A stretch of DNA of 64,000 nt, from the NCBI GenBank assembly GCA_021292105.1, contig CM037868.1, forward strand, positions 29,171,403-29,235,402, in the 5' to 3' direction. How positions within the stretch are numbered: the first letter of the stretch is position 1; the number at the start of each line of letters is the position of its first letter. This DNA comes from Anadara kagoshimensis (Eukaryota > Mollusca > Bivalvia > Arcoida > Arcidae). Below, one piece after another: positions 51,661 through 63,814 of this stretch. The notes under the pieces are model-generated. The model was given only the letters and a program-made list of their open reading frames with translations, ran no database searches and was not told the DNA's origin. A program made the translations under genes and the position numbers.

Positions 51661-54550
51661 TCATCAAACAAAATTTCACGCGCAGACAAAGTGAAAAAAT
51701 TGTCAAAAATTTGAATTCACTCGAGGCGGTAAAATTACACAATATTTATTTCACTGCGAGTTTTTAATACTATTTGTAGTATTTTATCGTCTTTTGAGGA
51801 CAAAAGTAAGTCATTAAAGACGATTTTTATCAAAGTCGGTGAGAATTTAACAATTTAAATCGTAATTGAATGTTAGGCACCGGCGAAAAATTGAAAATTG
51901 AAACTTTAACAAATGTCATTCTGTGTACGCAGTTCCTCATGCACCAAAGATGTTTTTACATGAACGGAAAGAACTTTTTTTCACGGTTATTTTGATGTAT
52001 GATTTGTCAAATAATTTTCTTTACACAAAAAACGTACCAGTTTCAAATGTCGAAAAAATCGATGACATTGCCGGATTCTCGATCATGGGTCGCCCCCTTT
52101 CCGGCTAATTTGACACAGAAAAAATGCTAAGACAGCTTCCTTATTGTATGTAATGTATAAATTTGATAATCGAGAGACGCTGTGGAGATATTTTTGTTGA
52201 AATAAAGTAAGTTTTTCCTTAAAAATATTGTATTTTCACTCCATTTCTCGTCTAATCTGCCGATTTTTTGGAACTACTTCCAGTCGGACATGTTTGATTA
52301 GCATTCGTCCCGCTTCGATCACAATTTTAGCATGCAGAAAATGTCATCGTGTATTTTGGACAAAATATTCAAGCTTTTTTGCCTTATTTGTCATGTATGA
52401 TCGATCTGCATGGCTGTCGAACACATTAGATACGCATGTGTTCTAATTTTACCCATATGGACTCGGATTCTGTACCAATACAGTGTACAGTGCAACCTGC
52501 TCATGTAGGGCTAGTTAGGGACTCAGAATTACTGAAAATTACCAACTGATTTTGCTTTGCTGGCAAAATATAAACAGGACCTGTCTGTCATATCAGTATA
52601 TATCATTGGATAAATAAGCTAACATCATTAAAGAGGGTTAAACTGGATTTTTCTTTATGAAATATTTCCCAAAATGAGGAAACATCTCCCATGTTAGTTT
52701 AGCCAGAGTCAACACAACATTGGTCTTTATTATTTGAATTTTTGTTTCTGTTCTGATGCCAATAGCCCCGGCATTATTATTTTAGTACAATTTAGACATG
52801 AAAAGTTGATTATTTTGCTTCATTAAAAGTTTTAAGTCAACTTGACATAGCACAAATAACATTTAAAATAGACTATGTGGAAGTAGGAAATAGGAAAAGT
52901 GAATACTAATCATGTAGATTTCATTTGACTTGGTTAAAAATTTAACTCCATATTATAATGATTAAATACAGATCTGTAAAATATTTAGGAATTTCAGTAA
53001 TTTCTGTAAAATTCTAATAAATAAATATCACCTTCTTTTAGGAAAATTCATGGGAACTGGTTTGATAATAGCATTAAGAAATAAGTTGATGCAAATGCAG
53101 TGAAATTCATGACACAGTGTATCCAAATGGGCATTATTAGTTTGTAAGAATTCAAAATAATTGTAACACACTAGGCCTATTCCAGATTTATTGATTTATC
53201 AGTTAAATTTAGAATTGATTGGTTGGTATACACACCCCATTCAAGATTATTTCAATTATAATCAGGTAAATGAGATTAAGGAAGTAAATAGGTACAGGGA
53301 TGAAGATTTGCAGGGGCCCAGTAGCCAATGGCTTCTAAATTCGAGTATGGGCCACTTAATGTTTACAGATTTAAGCCATTTAGTACTGTTACAAATTCTT
53401 TTATGAAGTGAGCTGGCCCCAAACTCAAAATATTCAGGCTTCATCCCTGAGGTAAATCACACCCCTCAACAAGAGAACTGGCAAACTTTCTGACATAGTA
53501 AGATTTTAACCTATGCTGTTAACTGTATGCTACACTTCAGGCAAGGGTGCATGAAAAGCATTTCATGTGGTGAAAAAGAGGTATTCAGTATCAAGAGAAG
53601 CATTCAATTCATAAATGTGTAATGGTATATAATTCCCAGTATGTTAAGGATATTGATATGTGTTGATTTTTTAATTCTATATAAAATGAAACATTCATAA
53701 ATGTCTGATGATATCTAATTCCTAGTGTATTAAAGATATTGTTATGTTTTAATTTTACATGAAATGAGACATTCAACATTATTACAATTTACAAAGTTGG
53801 TTTAGACACACATAATGCATTTTTCTTTGAAAAATGTTCCATTATGTGTAAATAGTATTAACCATGAGTGTTCATTCTAGGATTTTTTCAGATGGGTTCA
53901 TTTCTAATAAAATTCCTCTAATAACAAGTTGAATAACATCAATGATTTTGCATACATCTAATGTTTGATGTGACTTGTAGTCTTTTAGGCTGATGTAAAA
54001 GCCTTTGTAATGAAGTATTTAAAAGTTTCATATAATGTAGCTTTTATATATGACAATGCTATCAAATATTTTGAACTTGCATTTGAAATCTAATTTCAAA
54101 TGTGGCCAACTATGGCCTTTACAATGGTGCCATTTGGCAAAATAAAGAATCAACAGCCCCTTTCTAGAATGAACACTGCCATATGATCCCATAGTTTTTG
54201 ATTTATTTGTAAATGATTTATCTATTTATCACAGCCAGAACAAATAGAAAGTACCTGTCCCCCAAATAATCACCTGTTTGTGTAGTTTCTAAATTAAATT
54301 TGATAATTTAGACAATTTTAGTCCTTTTAAATGCTATATGGCCCACTTGTCATTCATTTAACAAACAACAATATGACAAAATTTCTAACTATCTGCCTGT
54401 TCATAAATTTTTTTAACTTTTTAGTAATTCAATATCTTTTATTTTTTAAATGTTAATTTTGTTCATATAAAAATATTTGTTTTATTTTTCCAAATAATAT
54501 CTGAGGTTACTTTCCATGGTACCCATGCCACATTTCATGTTAAACTAGTA
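51661..54550. other. Intergenic region with a segment shared with 55.84-55.95 kb
   Basis: 'ttctttacacaaaaaacgta' plus 'ccagtttcaaa' at 52017-52047 is identical to 55911-55941, and both are preceded by 'cctcatgcacca'. Short open frames have no family match. A MITE lies at 53867-54178. No gene is supported. Confidence 0.5.
53867..54178. mobile_element. MITE with 'agtgttcattctag' terminal inverted repeats
   Basis: 'agtgttcattctag' at the left and 'tctagaatgaacact' at the right are exact inverses over about 14 bp. The interior has 'cctctaataacaagttgaat' and 'catttggcaaaataa'. Related copies lie at 37548-38283 and near 45450-45590. Confidence 0.85.
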
Positions 54551-54559
54551 CCTTGAGGA

Positions 54560-54675
54560 AAGACAAAATGCAACTTATTTTGATCTCTTTTTATGTATTT
54601 ACCCTATTTATCATCACTAACCTGCTCAACATACTGTGTCCCAGCTCTAACTTATTTCTCTGTAGAAGGTCTGAT

Positions 54676-54730
<55 letters not shown>

Positions 54731-54817
54731 TTATCATCTCTAACCTGCTAGACATTTTGTAACCTGCTCAACATACTGTGTCCCAGCTCTAACTTATTTC
54801 TCTGTAGAAATTCTGAT

Positions 54818-54852
<35 letters not shown>

Positions 54853-54987
54853 TTAACAACTGCCGACATATTGTGTCCCAGCTCTAACTTATTTCTCAAT
54901 TAATTTCTTATTTATTTATTTATTTATTAACTGAGCACTGACATATTGTAGCCCAGTTCTAAATTATTTCTCTGAACAATTTCTGAT

Positions 54988-55026
<39 letters not shown>

Positions 55027-55271
55027 TTATCATCTCTAACCTGCTAGACATTTTGTAACCTGCTCAACATACTGTGTCCCAGCTCTAACTTATTTCTCTG
55101 TAGAAATTCTGATTTATTTATTTATTTATTTATTAACAACTGCCGACATATTGTGTCCCAGCTCTAACTTATTTCTCAATTAATTTCTTATTTATTTATT
55201 TATTTATTTATTAACTGAGCACTGACATATTGTAGCCCAGTTCTAAATTATTTCTCTGAACAATTTCTGAT

Positions 55272-55318
<47 letters not shown>

Positions 55319-55325
55319 TTTTAAT
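54560..55325. repeat. Compound repeat: (TTTA)n blocks separated by a 50-60-bp module
   Basis: At least five (ttta)n blocks alternate with 'cagctctaacttatttctct' and 'cctgctcaacatactgtgt' or 'ctgacatattgtagcccagt' modules. The segment at about 54720-54960 repeats as a block at about 55025-55260, so large block duplication occurred. Confidence 0.93.
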
Positions 55326-55437
55326 GAAGGCCCTATTTATTTATTCCTGCTGGGGTCCTAAAGTATCTCCATCAACAAACACATGTCATATGATGTGTGC
55401 CAGATGAGGATGCCTGTTGCAAAAAAAAAATCGATAA

Positions 55438-55663
55438 ATACAGTACAGACCTGTATAAAGTTTAGCACCCAGCTAACGAATTAGTGCCGACAGCCTATAT
55501 TGGTTCCTCGTTGGTGTTTATATCGACAGCAGTTGCCATCTATCTCTCGGCAGCTTTTCGACCGCTACCTTTCCATACCTTAGGCACTCGGCAGTCGAGC
55601 TTTGACTTCTTTTGGTTAGCTTAGTGTTAAACTTTCGACAGGTCTGTACTGTACATTGCGTGT
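55438..55663. mobile_element. MITE with 'cagtacagacctgt' terminal inverted repeats
   Basis: The left end 'acagtacagacctgtataaa' then 'gctaac' is mirrored by the right end 'gttagcttagtgttaaactt' then 'acaggtctgtactgt'. TIRs span about 35 bp imperfectly. The interior module 'ctatctctcggcagcttttc' is shared with 2453-2540. A diverged copy lies at 27463-27800. Confidence 0.88.
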
Positions 55664-57379
55664 ACTGTGTATACAGTAGACAGTTGACCTATATATTGAC
55701 ACGGGGAACGTTGTTTACGTCACTACGTTAGAACAATGTTTATCAAGGTCGCGGCCATATTTGTTTTCGTTGACAACAAGACGTACTGAAATCATGCTGT
55801 TGGATTTTTGCGATTTTCGCATATTTAACCCTCATGCACCAGGTACGATAATTTACTGGCGTATACTGTAATAATTTTCTGACATTGTATTAAAATTTCT
55901 AGGAAAAGTATTCTTTACACAAAAAACGTACCAGTTTCAAAAATGGAGAAGAAATTTCTGTTGATTTTCAAGAGAAATCGGTTATCGTCGGGATATCAGT
56001 AATTTTAAATAAATGTGGCGTTTTATCTCGGACTTTTTGATACATGTAGAAAGTTTAGTTAATTCCTCACACGTTTGCATCATATTCGTAGCTAAAAATG
56101 TTTATTTTATGGTGTAAAAACGGTTCTGAAAATGGCGAATTTTTTTCGGGTTCAGACACTTGCCAAAAAATAATCCCTTTTATTTACCGCGGAAGGTTTC
56201 AAATTTTAAAACCAACGCACATTTTGGACTTGGCTATCCTACTGTGAACAGGCTCCAGTAAGTGCAAATTTGAACGAGAAAGTGTCCAGAATGAAGATGT
56301 TTTAAATTCACCATGAGTAGACATAGACCTAATAAAATCTGCTGATTGGGAAATTCGTTGTAACCAATCATGCCAAAACAGCTAGTTATTGCAGACCCAC
56401 ATATATGTTCGTTCAAAGCTTCTTTGGACGGATACTCTGATAAACATAAGTAATTTGACAATGTATCTAGTAGTTCATATTTTGAAACACTTGTATAGGT
56501 CAGCTAAATAACATTCTGAGGTCGACGAACATCCGTACTGATGCTGAAAAAGTCTGATTAAAAACCATTAATTTTTAACAGAATGACGACTTGGAAATTG
56601 GCACAAAAGAGCAAAGAAACCCAATTTACGTTTCCCAATTAACGCCGAGATTGACAAGCAACCGAGAAGTCCAACATGTCAGAACTAGTCTGGTAGAGGA
56701 TTTTGAAAAAACGCTTATTTTTCGATGTAGGGAGGACAACGTGTTCAAAGGTGGCAAGTTATGTCATAACCTTCTTTGAACTTTACTTTGGTAGAATCGG
56801 CTTGTTGCCAAGCAAAATTTCACCCAGGGGCCATTGTGGGGGCAGCTTAAGGTCAATGGGTGCAAAGTTCAAGTGAAAATCCCCATATTAACCTATACAC
56901 AAATTCATGGTGGCTTACAGAAGTTTTCTGTATACATTGTGTCTTCTAAATATGTAAGTGATATCTTCAAATTAATAGAAAGTCATATCCAACTAATTCA
57001 GTCACTTATTTTCAAAGTTTTCCATGAAAAATAAGATTAGACGCTTGCACAAATATGATTAACTGTGGCAAATAAATACTAGTATAAACACATTTGTGCA
57101 TTTGAAATTGCTCAACAAAACTTTAGACTTTTGTTAAAATAATTTTACTGAATCATATTGCCCATATTTATATAATTATCCACTTTAAAAAAAAGAAATC
57201 AAAGTACTGATGGTACTGAAAGATTTGATTAGCTATAATGACTGTATCTGTATAATACTATCAAGTGTGTTCTCTTTTTTTGGTGGAAATATTATTGAAC
57301 TGTTGAAACACGAACTATCCCCAGTGTCGCTTTCTATACCTGATACATCAGGACCCTTGTTATCTGCAGCCGGCTAGTC
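55664..57379. other. Intergenic region, no supported gene
   Basis: Slightly more CpG than the surroundings at 55700-55830 and 56100-56220. A frame at 56583-56779 begins after an acceptor-like 'tttttaacag' and has a protein-like composition (DDLEIGTKEQRNPIYVSQLT), but I recognise no family and see no partner exon. Confidence 0.45.
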
Positions 57380-58420
57380 GGATCTTCAAAATATCCCTGA
57401 AGAAGAAGTTTGCATGGAGACATTACTACCAAAATAATTAATGGTCAAACTTTAGTTGTAGCACTGGGAAAACGGAAAGGCATCAATACATTCGGCGAGT
57501 TAGGAAACGCACAAACTGTTTTATCCACGCGAAAGATAAATGTATTAAAATTGATGTCATTATGATAGACCATAAAAGGTGAAACCATCTAGAGATAAAA
57601 GAGGATCACATCCCCATTCTGTTAGAAGAATTATTGATAATTAAAATGTCCCTCTGCCATTAAATTGGAAAGATTTTATCAGTCACCAAGAAAACAAACA
57701 GGATCTCGTAGTAATCCAAGACACTTCTTAGCTTAGCTAAGGGTATCAGGAGGTCCAACAGACTGCATGTTTAATTCATACAGAGGAAGGAGTGTAACCG
57801 TTTTTAAAGCTTTAAACAAGGAAGCCGACACTAGAATTGTTCCCAATGGTGTTGATGCTTACATGCAAGGCTATAAAAGAACAGTTGTTGTCTGTCGTGA
57901 TACTGATGACCTTATTCTTCTGTTTCTGTTAAATGAGGAAGTATGATTCCAGACCGGGACATCTAAAGTTCGTCCCTGTTCATAGCATAAAATTATCACC
58001 TCTGAAGAGGAGTAAGCTCCCAGTATTCCATGCAATTACAGACTGTAAGACTGTCAATTAACTTTCTGCACATTTTAAATACAGCATTCCGTGTTTCCAG
58101 GGAAAACACAGGTCTTCTTCCCACTCTTGCAAGAGGGATTTTTTCTGAACTTGTGAGTTCAGATGCCTTCATTGAATGTACCTAGCGAGGATTTCTCATC
58201 TACGATGTAAACTGTTCCTCTCAGGGGAAAAATACAATTGAAAATTAGCATCCAACATCATATGCAACCGACCTACATATTCAACGTTCACACTATTAAA
58301 CTGCTGTTTGGCTGCATTTAGTTATACCTGGTATTTGTTCCAGATCTCCCGTCACCTATAGGACACGGATGGTGCTAGTCTTTCTAACTTACGTACTGTA
58401 TGCCTTTCACTCCCAGTGGA
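57380..58420 (+). pseudogene. Decayed remnant of an invertebrate repeat-family protein ('ADTR...RDTD' type)
   Basis: Scattered stretches resemble a hypothetical-protein family that is abundant in marine invertebrate genomes. They include an LPLNWKDFISHQENKQ-like segment, an EADTR...VVVCRDTD-like segment, an FVPVHSI...FHAITDC-like segment, and a C-terminal LHIQRSHYQTAVW-like segment, in the family's usual order. I recall the pattern but cannot name its mobile-element class with confidence. It is clearly broken by many disruptions and is treated as a fossil. Confidence 0.6.
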
Positions 58421-58950
58421 GGTTAGTCCATCGACAAAATCCCTCAAACTGTCTCTGTTCTGCGCAATTTTACCCCCTCTGTTTCAATTCCAGAAACTTG
58501 TCTCAAGGTGTCTTTTATTCTTGTGTGTTCCATTTCAAAGTGTTGTGATGTTATTGGCAGGTGCCTTGATGGTGTTACCTATCCATTCCCAATGTCGCTT
58601 TTGTGTTTATGTTTCAAAACGACCTTGTTTTGTGATCCACCATACACTTTTCGTTACTAATTTTGTCTTGTCATCTGGCAACAGGACCACGAACAATACT
58701 AGTTTTTATACTTAAATCTGAGTTTTTTTTCCACAAATTAAACTTATTTTTTGTTTTTTTTTGCTTAAATCTTACTTTGAACTTTAACTTTTCTAAGACA
58801 ATTACAGGTCAAAAGATCATGAACAAAACTTAACTTTTTGGACTTAAGTATTTTCCTGATGTTCACGATTATTCTCGGACAGTTAAGTTAGTGCGAGTCT
58901 GAATGTGACTTAAAAACAGTTTTGATGAGAAAATTATAAATTGATTGATT
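58421..58950. other. AT-rich sequence after the remnant
   Basis: A 99-codon open frame at 58416-58715 lacks recognised homology and probably belongs to the decayed repeat. Confidence 0.4.
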
Positions 58951-58954
58951 GCAT

Positions 58955-59276
58955 GGGGTTTTACGGGCTTTTACGCATTTCAGTCATATCAAGACGTCAC
59001 CAGCTATAGGTGAAGTGGCAGAAATTTTTACCTTTGCAGTGAACTTAGGGAAATGTGCAGGAAAAGTTCCTCATCATGTTACACCCACCTTGGCACGGGG
59101 CATCGGATTTTAAGATCTCTCTCAAAGGATCTCGTGACTTTCGTTACTAAATACCGAGTGTATGGCAAAAGAACAGTCACTACCTTATTTCAAGTCTTGG
59201 TCAGACCCAACTAGGGTTAGAACCCAGGACTCACCACATACGGGGAGTGAACGCTATACCAATCAAGCTACAGTAG
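58955..59276 (-). mobile_element. tRNA-derived SINE, fairly complete
   Basis: On the minus strand the head starts near 59276 with 'tgtagcttgattggtatagc' (A-box) and a B-box 'gggttctaacccta' (about 59213). It is followed by a conserved body ('gtagtgactgttcttttgcc', 'caaaggtaaaaatttctgcc') and 'gtgacgtcttgatatgactg'. The same body occurs at 11398-11632, and part of it is amplified at 17461-17757. Confidence 0.75.
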
Positions 59277-60055
59277 GGGTTTTTAAAAAAAACGAAAATA
59301 ACCTTTACCAAAATCATGCATTGCTGAAATGTAAATATAAATCATGTTGCACTACAAAATGTACATGTAGGGCATACAATTTAAAGTGGGTGGCTGTATG
59401 CACTTGCAATGGGACCGTTGAACCGTTGATTGGTTGAACCCTTTGAATGATAATGCCACAGACAGTGATATTGATGAATGAAAAGAAATCGTTAGATGTG
59501 ACTGATATATTCCAAAGATTCTCGTGACTATGCCTTGCCGATTACAGTACTTGCAGTACTTTGATTTAAACTTTTAATAAATTTCAAATTATCAGCTAGC
59601 TGGGTTTAAACAATATATTTGTTTTAATCACAGTCATGTATTTACAAAAGAATTATATTTTAGCATTTTGATCCATGCTTTGATGTTGAATGTATACTTT
59701 TATTTTATTCTATCTTGAAGCTTGTGTCAGAATTTTGAAAAATAACATTGAAATATTTAAATTTTAGCCTTAACAGTCTCAATTAGCTTCCTAGTCAATG
59801 TTAAAATACATGAAATGCTATGATTGCATGAGAACAGATTTATTTGATTTATTTAAATCTCAGAAAGTATATATTTGGACAGCTATAAACTAATTAAGAT
59901 TAATTTTTGGGGAAAAAACACTATCTGACCTTTGACCTTTTATCTACTAAACCAAGGGTCGATCAGCTTGGCAACAGGTTGATTCTTGACCCCTAACCTA
60001 TGATGATATAAGACAGCTATGTTGCCAGCTTTGAACACTCATGTCCCCCTATTGT
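59277..60055. other. Intergenic AT-rich sequence
   Basis: No coding or repeat signal that I can support. Confidence 0.45.
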
Positions 60056-60059
60056 GAAA

Positions 60060-60828
60060 TTTCATTTTTTTTTTCACCAGACTAAACGGGTTCGAATATG
60101 TAGACCTTGAATGCGTTTCAAACAGTAATGATGAATTGTTTCGATTCGTCTTAAATCAGAAGTCAACACGGATGAACACATTCCGGTACCAAATAGCGCA
60201 CACGGTAAAACTACAGACTGGTATATTTTTATACTTGTGAGAGGATGCATAAAATCACAATGCACCCCTATCCATCAAACTGAAGAAAGTTCCTCTGATT
60301 TTGGTTACTATATTCTCGACATCTGGATGGAAACCCCTGAATTTATTTACAGTTATTCCAACACAATATAAGTATAATTGTCAACTTCATCAATCGGTCG
60401 ATCGCCAAGTAATCAAGATCGTGAGTGTTGAAGATAATTTGCCTTACTTTTCTTAAACACTATGATTTTGCATTTAGATGCATTGTAACAAAACTTCCAG
60501 ATATCAGACGTCTAATGAATTATCTAGTCCACTATTTTACTTAAAGACAGCAATACAATGTCATCAGCTTGTGTCGGGCAACAAAACTTTGTCCATAAAT
60601 CCTAAAATCATCAATGTGTGAACATAAATCATTTAACAAGTCATTGATATATACCAGGTAAAGCCAAGGGGACAAAATTCCGCCTTGCCTTGTTCCACAA
60701 TTTATTTGAAATTCTTTCGACACGAAACCTTGGTGTAATACTATTCCAGTCATATTTCTATACAGCTTAACTATTTTACGCAACCCGCGTCCAATCAAAC
60801 CGAACTGTCGTGACAAAATCTTTCTCAA
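60060..60828 (-). mobile_element. LINE (CR1/Jockey-like) reverse transcriptase fragment
   Basis: From 60828 downward the minus strand has the RT fingers/palm region (INCGTRQGGILSPWLYLVYI). It is followed out of frame by a QADDIVLLS segment in place of the usual Y/FADD box, then the thumb-like end LHPLTS-type HPLTSIKIYQSVVLPCALFG and RRIETIHHYCLKRIQGLHIR. Frameshifts separate the blocks. The 5' part is missing, replaced at 60855 by the minisatellite. Confidence 0.88.
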
Positions 60829-60854
60829 ACACCTTTTTAATCGCTGGTTGTAGG

Positions 60855-62000
60855 GATATTGCGCGATAACAAAACACGAAGGTCAAGTGCTCACGATAAA
60901 ACACGAAAGTCAAGTGCTCACGACAGAACACAAAAGTCAGGTACTCACAACAAAACACAAAAGTCAAGTGCTCACAACAAAACACGAAAGTCAAGTACAT
61001 GTACTCACGACAAAACACGAAAGTCAAGTGCTCCCAACAGATCACGAAAGTCAAGTACTCACGACAAAAAAGGAAAGTGAAGTGCTCACAACAAAACAGG
61101 AAAGTGAAGTGCTCACGACAAAACACAAAAGTCAAGTGCTCACAACAAAACAGGAAAGTCAAGTGCTCCTAGATCACTAAAGTCAAGTACTCACAACAAA
61201 ACAGGAAAGTGAAGTGCTCACAACAAAACACAAAAGTCAAGTGCTCACGACAAAACACGAAAGTCAAGTGCTCACGACAAAACACGAAAGTCAAGTACTC
61301 ACAACAAAAGACAGAAGTCAAGTGCTCACAACAAAACAACGTCCTCACAACAATTACTAACACAAAAGTCAAGTGCTCACAACAAAACAGGAAAGTGAAG
61401 TGCTCCTAGATCACTAAAGTCAAGTACTCACAACAAAACAGGAAAGTGAAGTGCTCACAACAAAACACAAAAGTCAAGTGCTCACGACAAAACACGAAAG
61501 TCAAGTGCTCACGACAAAACACGAAAGTGAAGTACTCACAACAAAAGACAGAAGTCAAGTGCTCACAACAAAACAACGTCCTCACAACAATTACTAACAC
61601 AAAGTCAAGTGCTCACAACAAAACAGGAAAGTGAAGTGCTCCTAGATCACGAAAGTCAAGTACTCACAACAAAACAGGAAAGTGAAGTGCTCATAACAAA
61701 ACACAAAAGTCAAGTGCTCACGACAAAACACGAAAGTCAAGTGCTCACGACAAAACAAGAAAGTCAAGTACTCACAACAAAAGACAGAAGTCAAGTGCTC
61801 ACAACAAAACAACGTCCTCACAACAATTACTAACAAAAAAACACGAAAGTCAAGTGCTCACAACAAAACACAAAAGTCAAGTAATAACAACAAAACACGA
61901 AAGTAAATTGCTCACAACAAAACACGAAAGTCAAGTGCTCACAACAAAACATGAAAGTCTAATGCAAACGGCAACACATGGAAGTGAATTTGATTAAGGT
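60855..62000. repeat. 27-28-bp minisatellite 'aaagtcaagtgctcacaaca' (locus B, about 40 copies)
   Basis: The unit 'acaaaacacgaaagtcaagt' plus 'gctcac' has variants aca/aga, gtgctc/gtactc and gaaagtgaagtg. A higher-order block of about 230-240 bp containing 'gctcctagatcac' and 'acgtcctcacaacaattact' is repeated three times (about 61165-61365, 61400-61595, 61638-61830). Confidence 0.95.
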
Positions 62001-62049
62001 AGAAAAACACGAAACAAAAATGTTGTTATTGTATGTTTTTTCTGTCTGT

Positions 62050-62504
62050 CTGCAATACAGAAATTGCAAAATTTATGGTCAAGGCGGAGAGAACTCAATA
62101 TATAAATTGTAAAATTTATGGTCAAGGGGGAGATAACTCAATACAGAAATTGCAAAATTTATGGTCAAGGGGGAGGTAACTCAATAGAAAAATTCAAAAA
62201 TTATGGTCAAGGGGGAGATAGCTCAATGCAGAAATTGCAACATTTATGGTCAAGCGGGAGATAACTCAACGATTTAATTTTTTTCCTGAACTTCAGAATA
62301 TTATTGAATAATGATTCACGTTAATAGAGAGCCCATCTGTTATGCATGTCCCTCTCTCAAGTTCTGTCCAATATGAATATAACTAAGGCGTGTAAATGAC
62401 AATATATAGACAATTCAATCAGGAAAAAATCAACAAACAAAAGAAGACAAACATTGAGTTTAAATTACGATTATTTCATGTATGGTTACAAAACTAGGTT
62501 TTCA
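62050..62504. repeat. About 43-bp repeat 'atggtcaagggggagataac' and shared tail (locus B)
   Basis: Five units of 'aaatttatggtcaaggggga' occur, then 'aaaagaagacaaac' and 'atggttacaaaactaggt', where homology with locus A stops and the hAT end begins. Confidence 0.92.
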
Positions 62505-63524
62505 GGTGCGTAGCAAGGTTAAAAGGCATGTGTAGGCCTGGTGGTATATATGTAGAAGTTTCGCCGAAGGCGTGTTTTGGTAGGGCAGGGGGGTCTGGAA
62601 ATTTGAAATTTGAGATAAAAATACGCAAATTTCTGCACTTTAGACATTTAATTTCGTCTATCCTTTTGTGGCCGTTTTGCATACAAAAAATATATTCGCA
62701 ATGATAAGTTGGAAGGTTAGGGACCGGCTATAAAAGTAATTAAACCACATCACTGGACATAATTTACCATTTTGTCTATTGTCGGTACGGAGTCAGGAGC
62801 CTTCATATATAGTGGCACCGGTTGTTTTAATTTACATTTTTTTTCAGTAGACTTTTTTGCTATTCATAAAGAAATAAAACAATTGTTTGAGTATTGTCAG
62901 AATATAGACGAGACTGTCATAATATAGTGAAATTTTAAGAAATTATAGTTTCTAAATTTCAGTAAATGAAGTCTTCCTTTAGAGGTTCCAAAAATGTTTA
63001 TAATTTTGTCCACATCTAAAACCTCATTCCGGTGTACGTGTAGAAGACCCAGAGATAGGACTTTATTCTGCGCATGACGCTAAAAGATCTTTCACAAGAT
63101 GCCGAGGTTGGTGGCATCGTTAAAAGCACGCACATTACACTGTAAATATTTGGATACGAATCCCTATTTGTCCTGTCAAGCATGTCCGTCAGTGTCGAAG
63201 GTCTGTCCTCTGCTTCAATCATTGTCCTCTGTGTAATCCAACGTTTTGCCTCCTGAAACGTCTATGGAATCAACAAGCTCTGGGGAATATGCTGCATAAA
63301 CTGCCTCGATATGACGGGGGTTATATCCCGTACATTCGATGGAAAAGGCATTTGCCCTAAATAACGGTTCTCGTTATTCAGAATGCGAGCATCCATTTCT
63401 TCAAGTAAATGGTCTAAGAACACATAATACATCGCCACCTTCCAATACTGGATACAATCTTGTATGGCGTAATTGCCGCGGGTTTGTTGCCTTCCTATCT
63501 GGCGTGGTACTGGTGGTTCAATCT
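62505..63524 (-). mobile_element. hAT-family DNA transposon, 3' part with dimerisation domain
   Basis: The minus strand from about 63524 (after an acceptor-like 'cattttag') encodes a hAT transposase C-terminal region. It has YWKVAMYYVFLDHLLEEMDA and then, past an in-frame TAG near 63261, FQEAKRWITQRTMIE, SYPNIYSVMCVLLTMPPTSA and SCERSFSVMRRIKSYL, the signature hAT dimerisation motif. The outer end 'caggtgcgtagcaag' at 62505 resembles hAT termini (CAGnGGCGTAGC). The 5' part is not recognised to the right. Confidence 0.85.
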
Positions 63525-63814
63525 AAAATGAACATTAAATTAAAATTCACTTTGTGTAGACATATTTGAAAGACATATTTCAAAAGAAATTGAAAGGTTG
63601 AAACATTTGTAATACATACGCCACTGTCTCGGATGTAATCGGAGATTAAAACTCCACAAGTTGTTTCAGAAGTGATAGCTATAATAATTGTGCAAATAAA
63701 TTAAACACGTGTGAAATATCATTTTGAAAAGGATCAAATGTAGATCAATTTTTTTTACCCTTTTCTTATAAGAATGCAGTTGAGTTGGGTAATGGTGTTT
63801 CACGCCTTGTAGCA
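63525..63814. other. Sequence right of the hAT fragment
   Basis: AT-rich and without recognised features. Confidence 0.4.

Noticed and set aside
56583-56779. Plus-strand frame after an acceptor-like site
   Set aside because: It has plausible composition, but no family match and no partner exon or donor.
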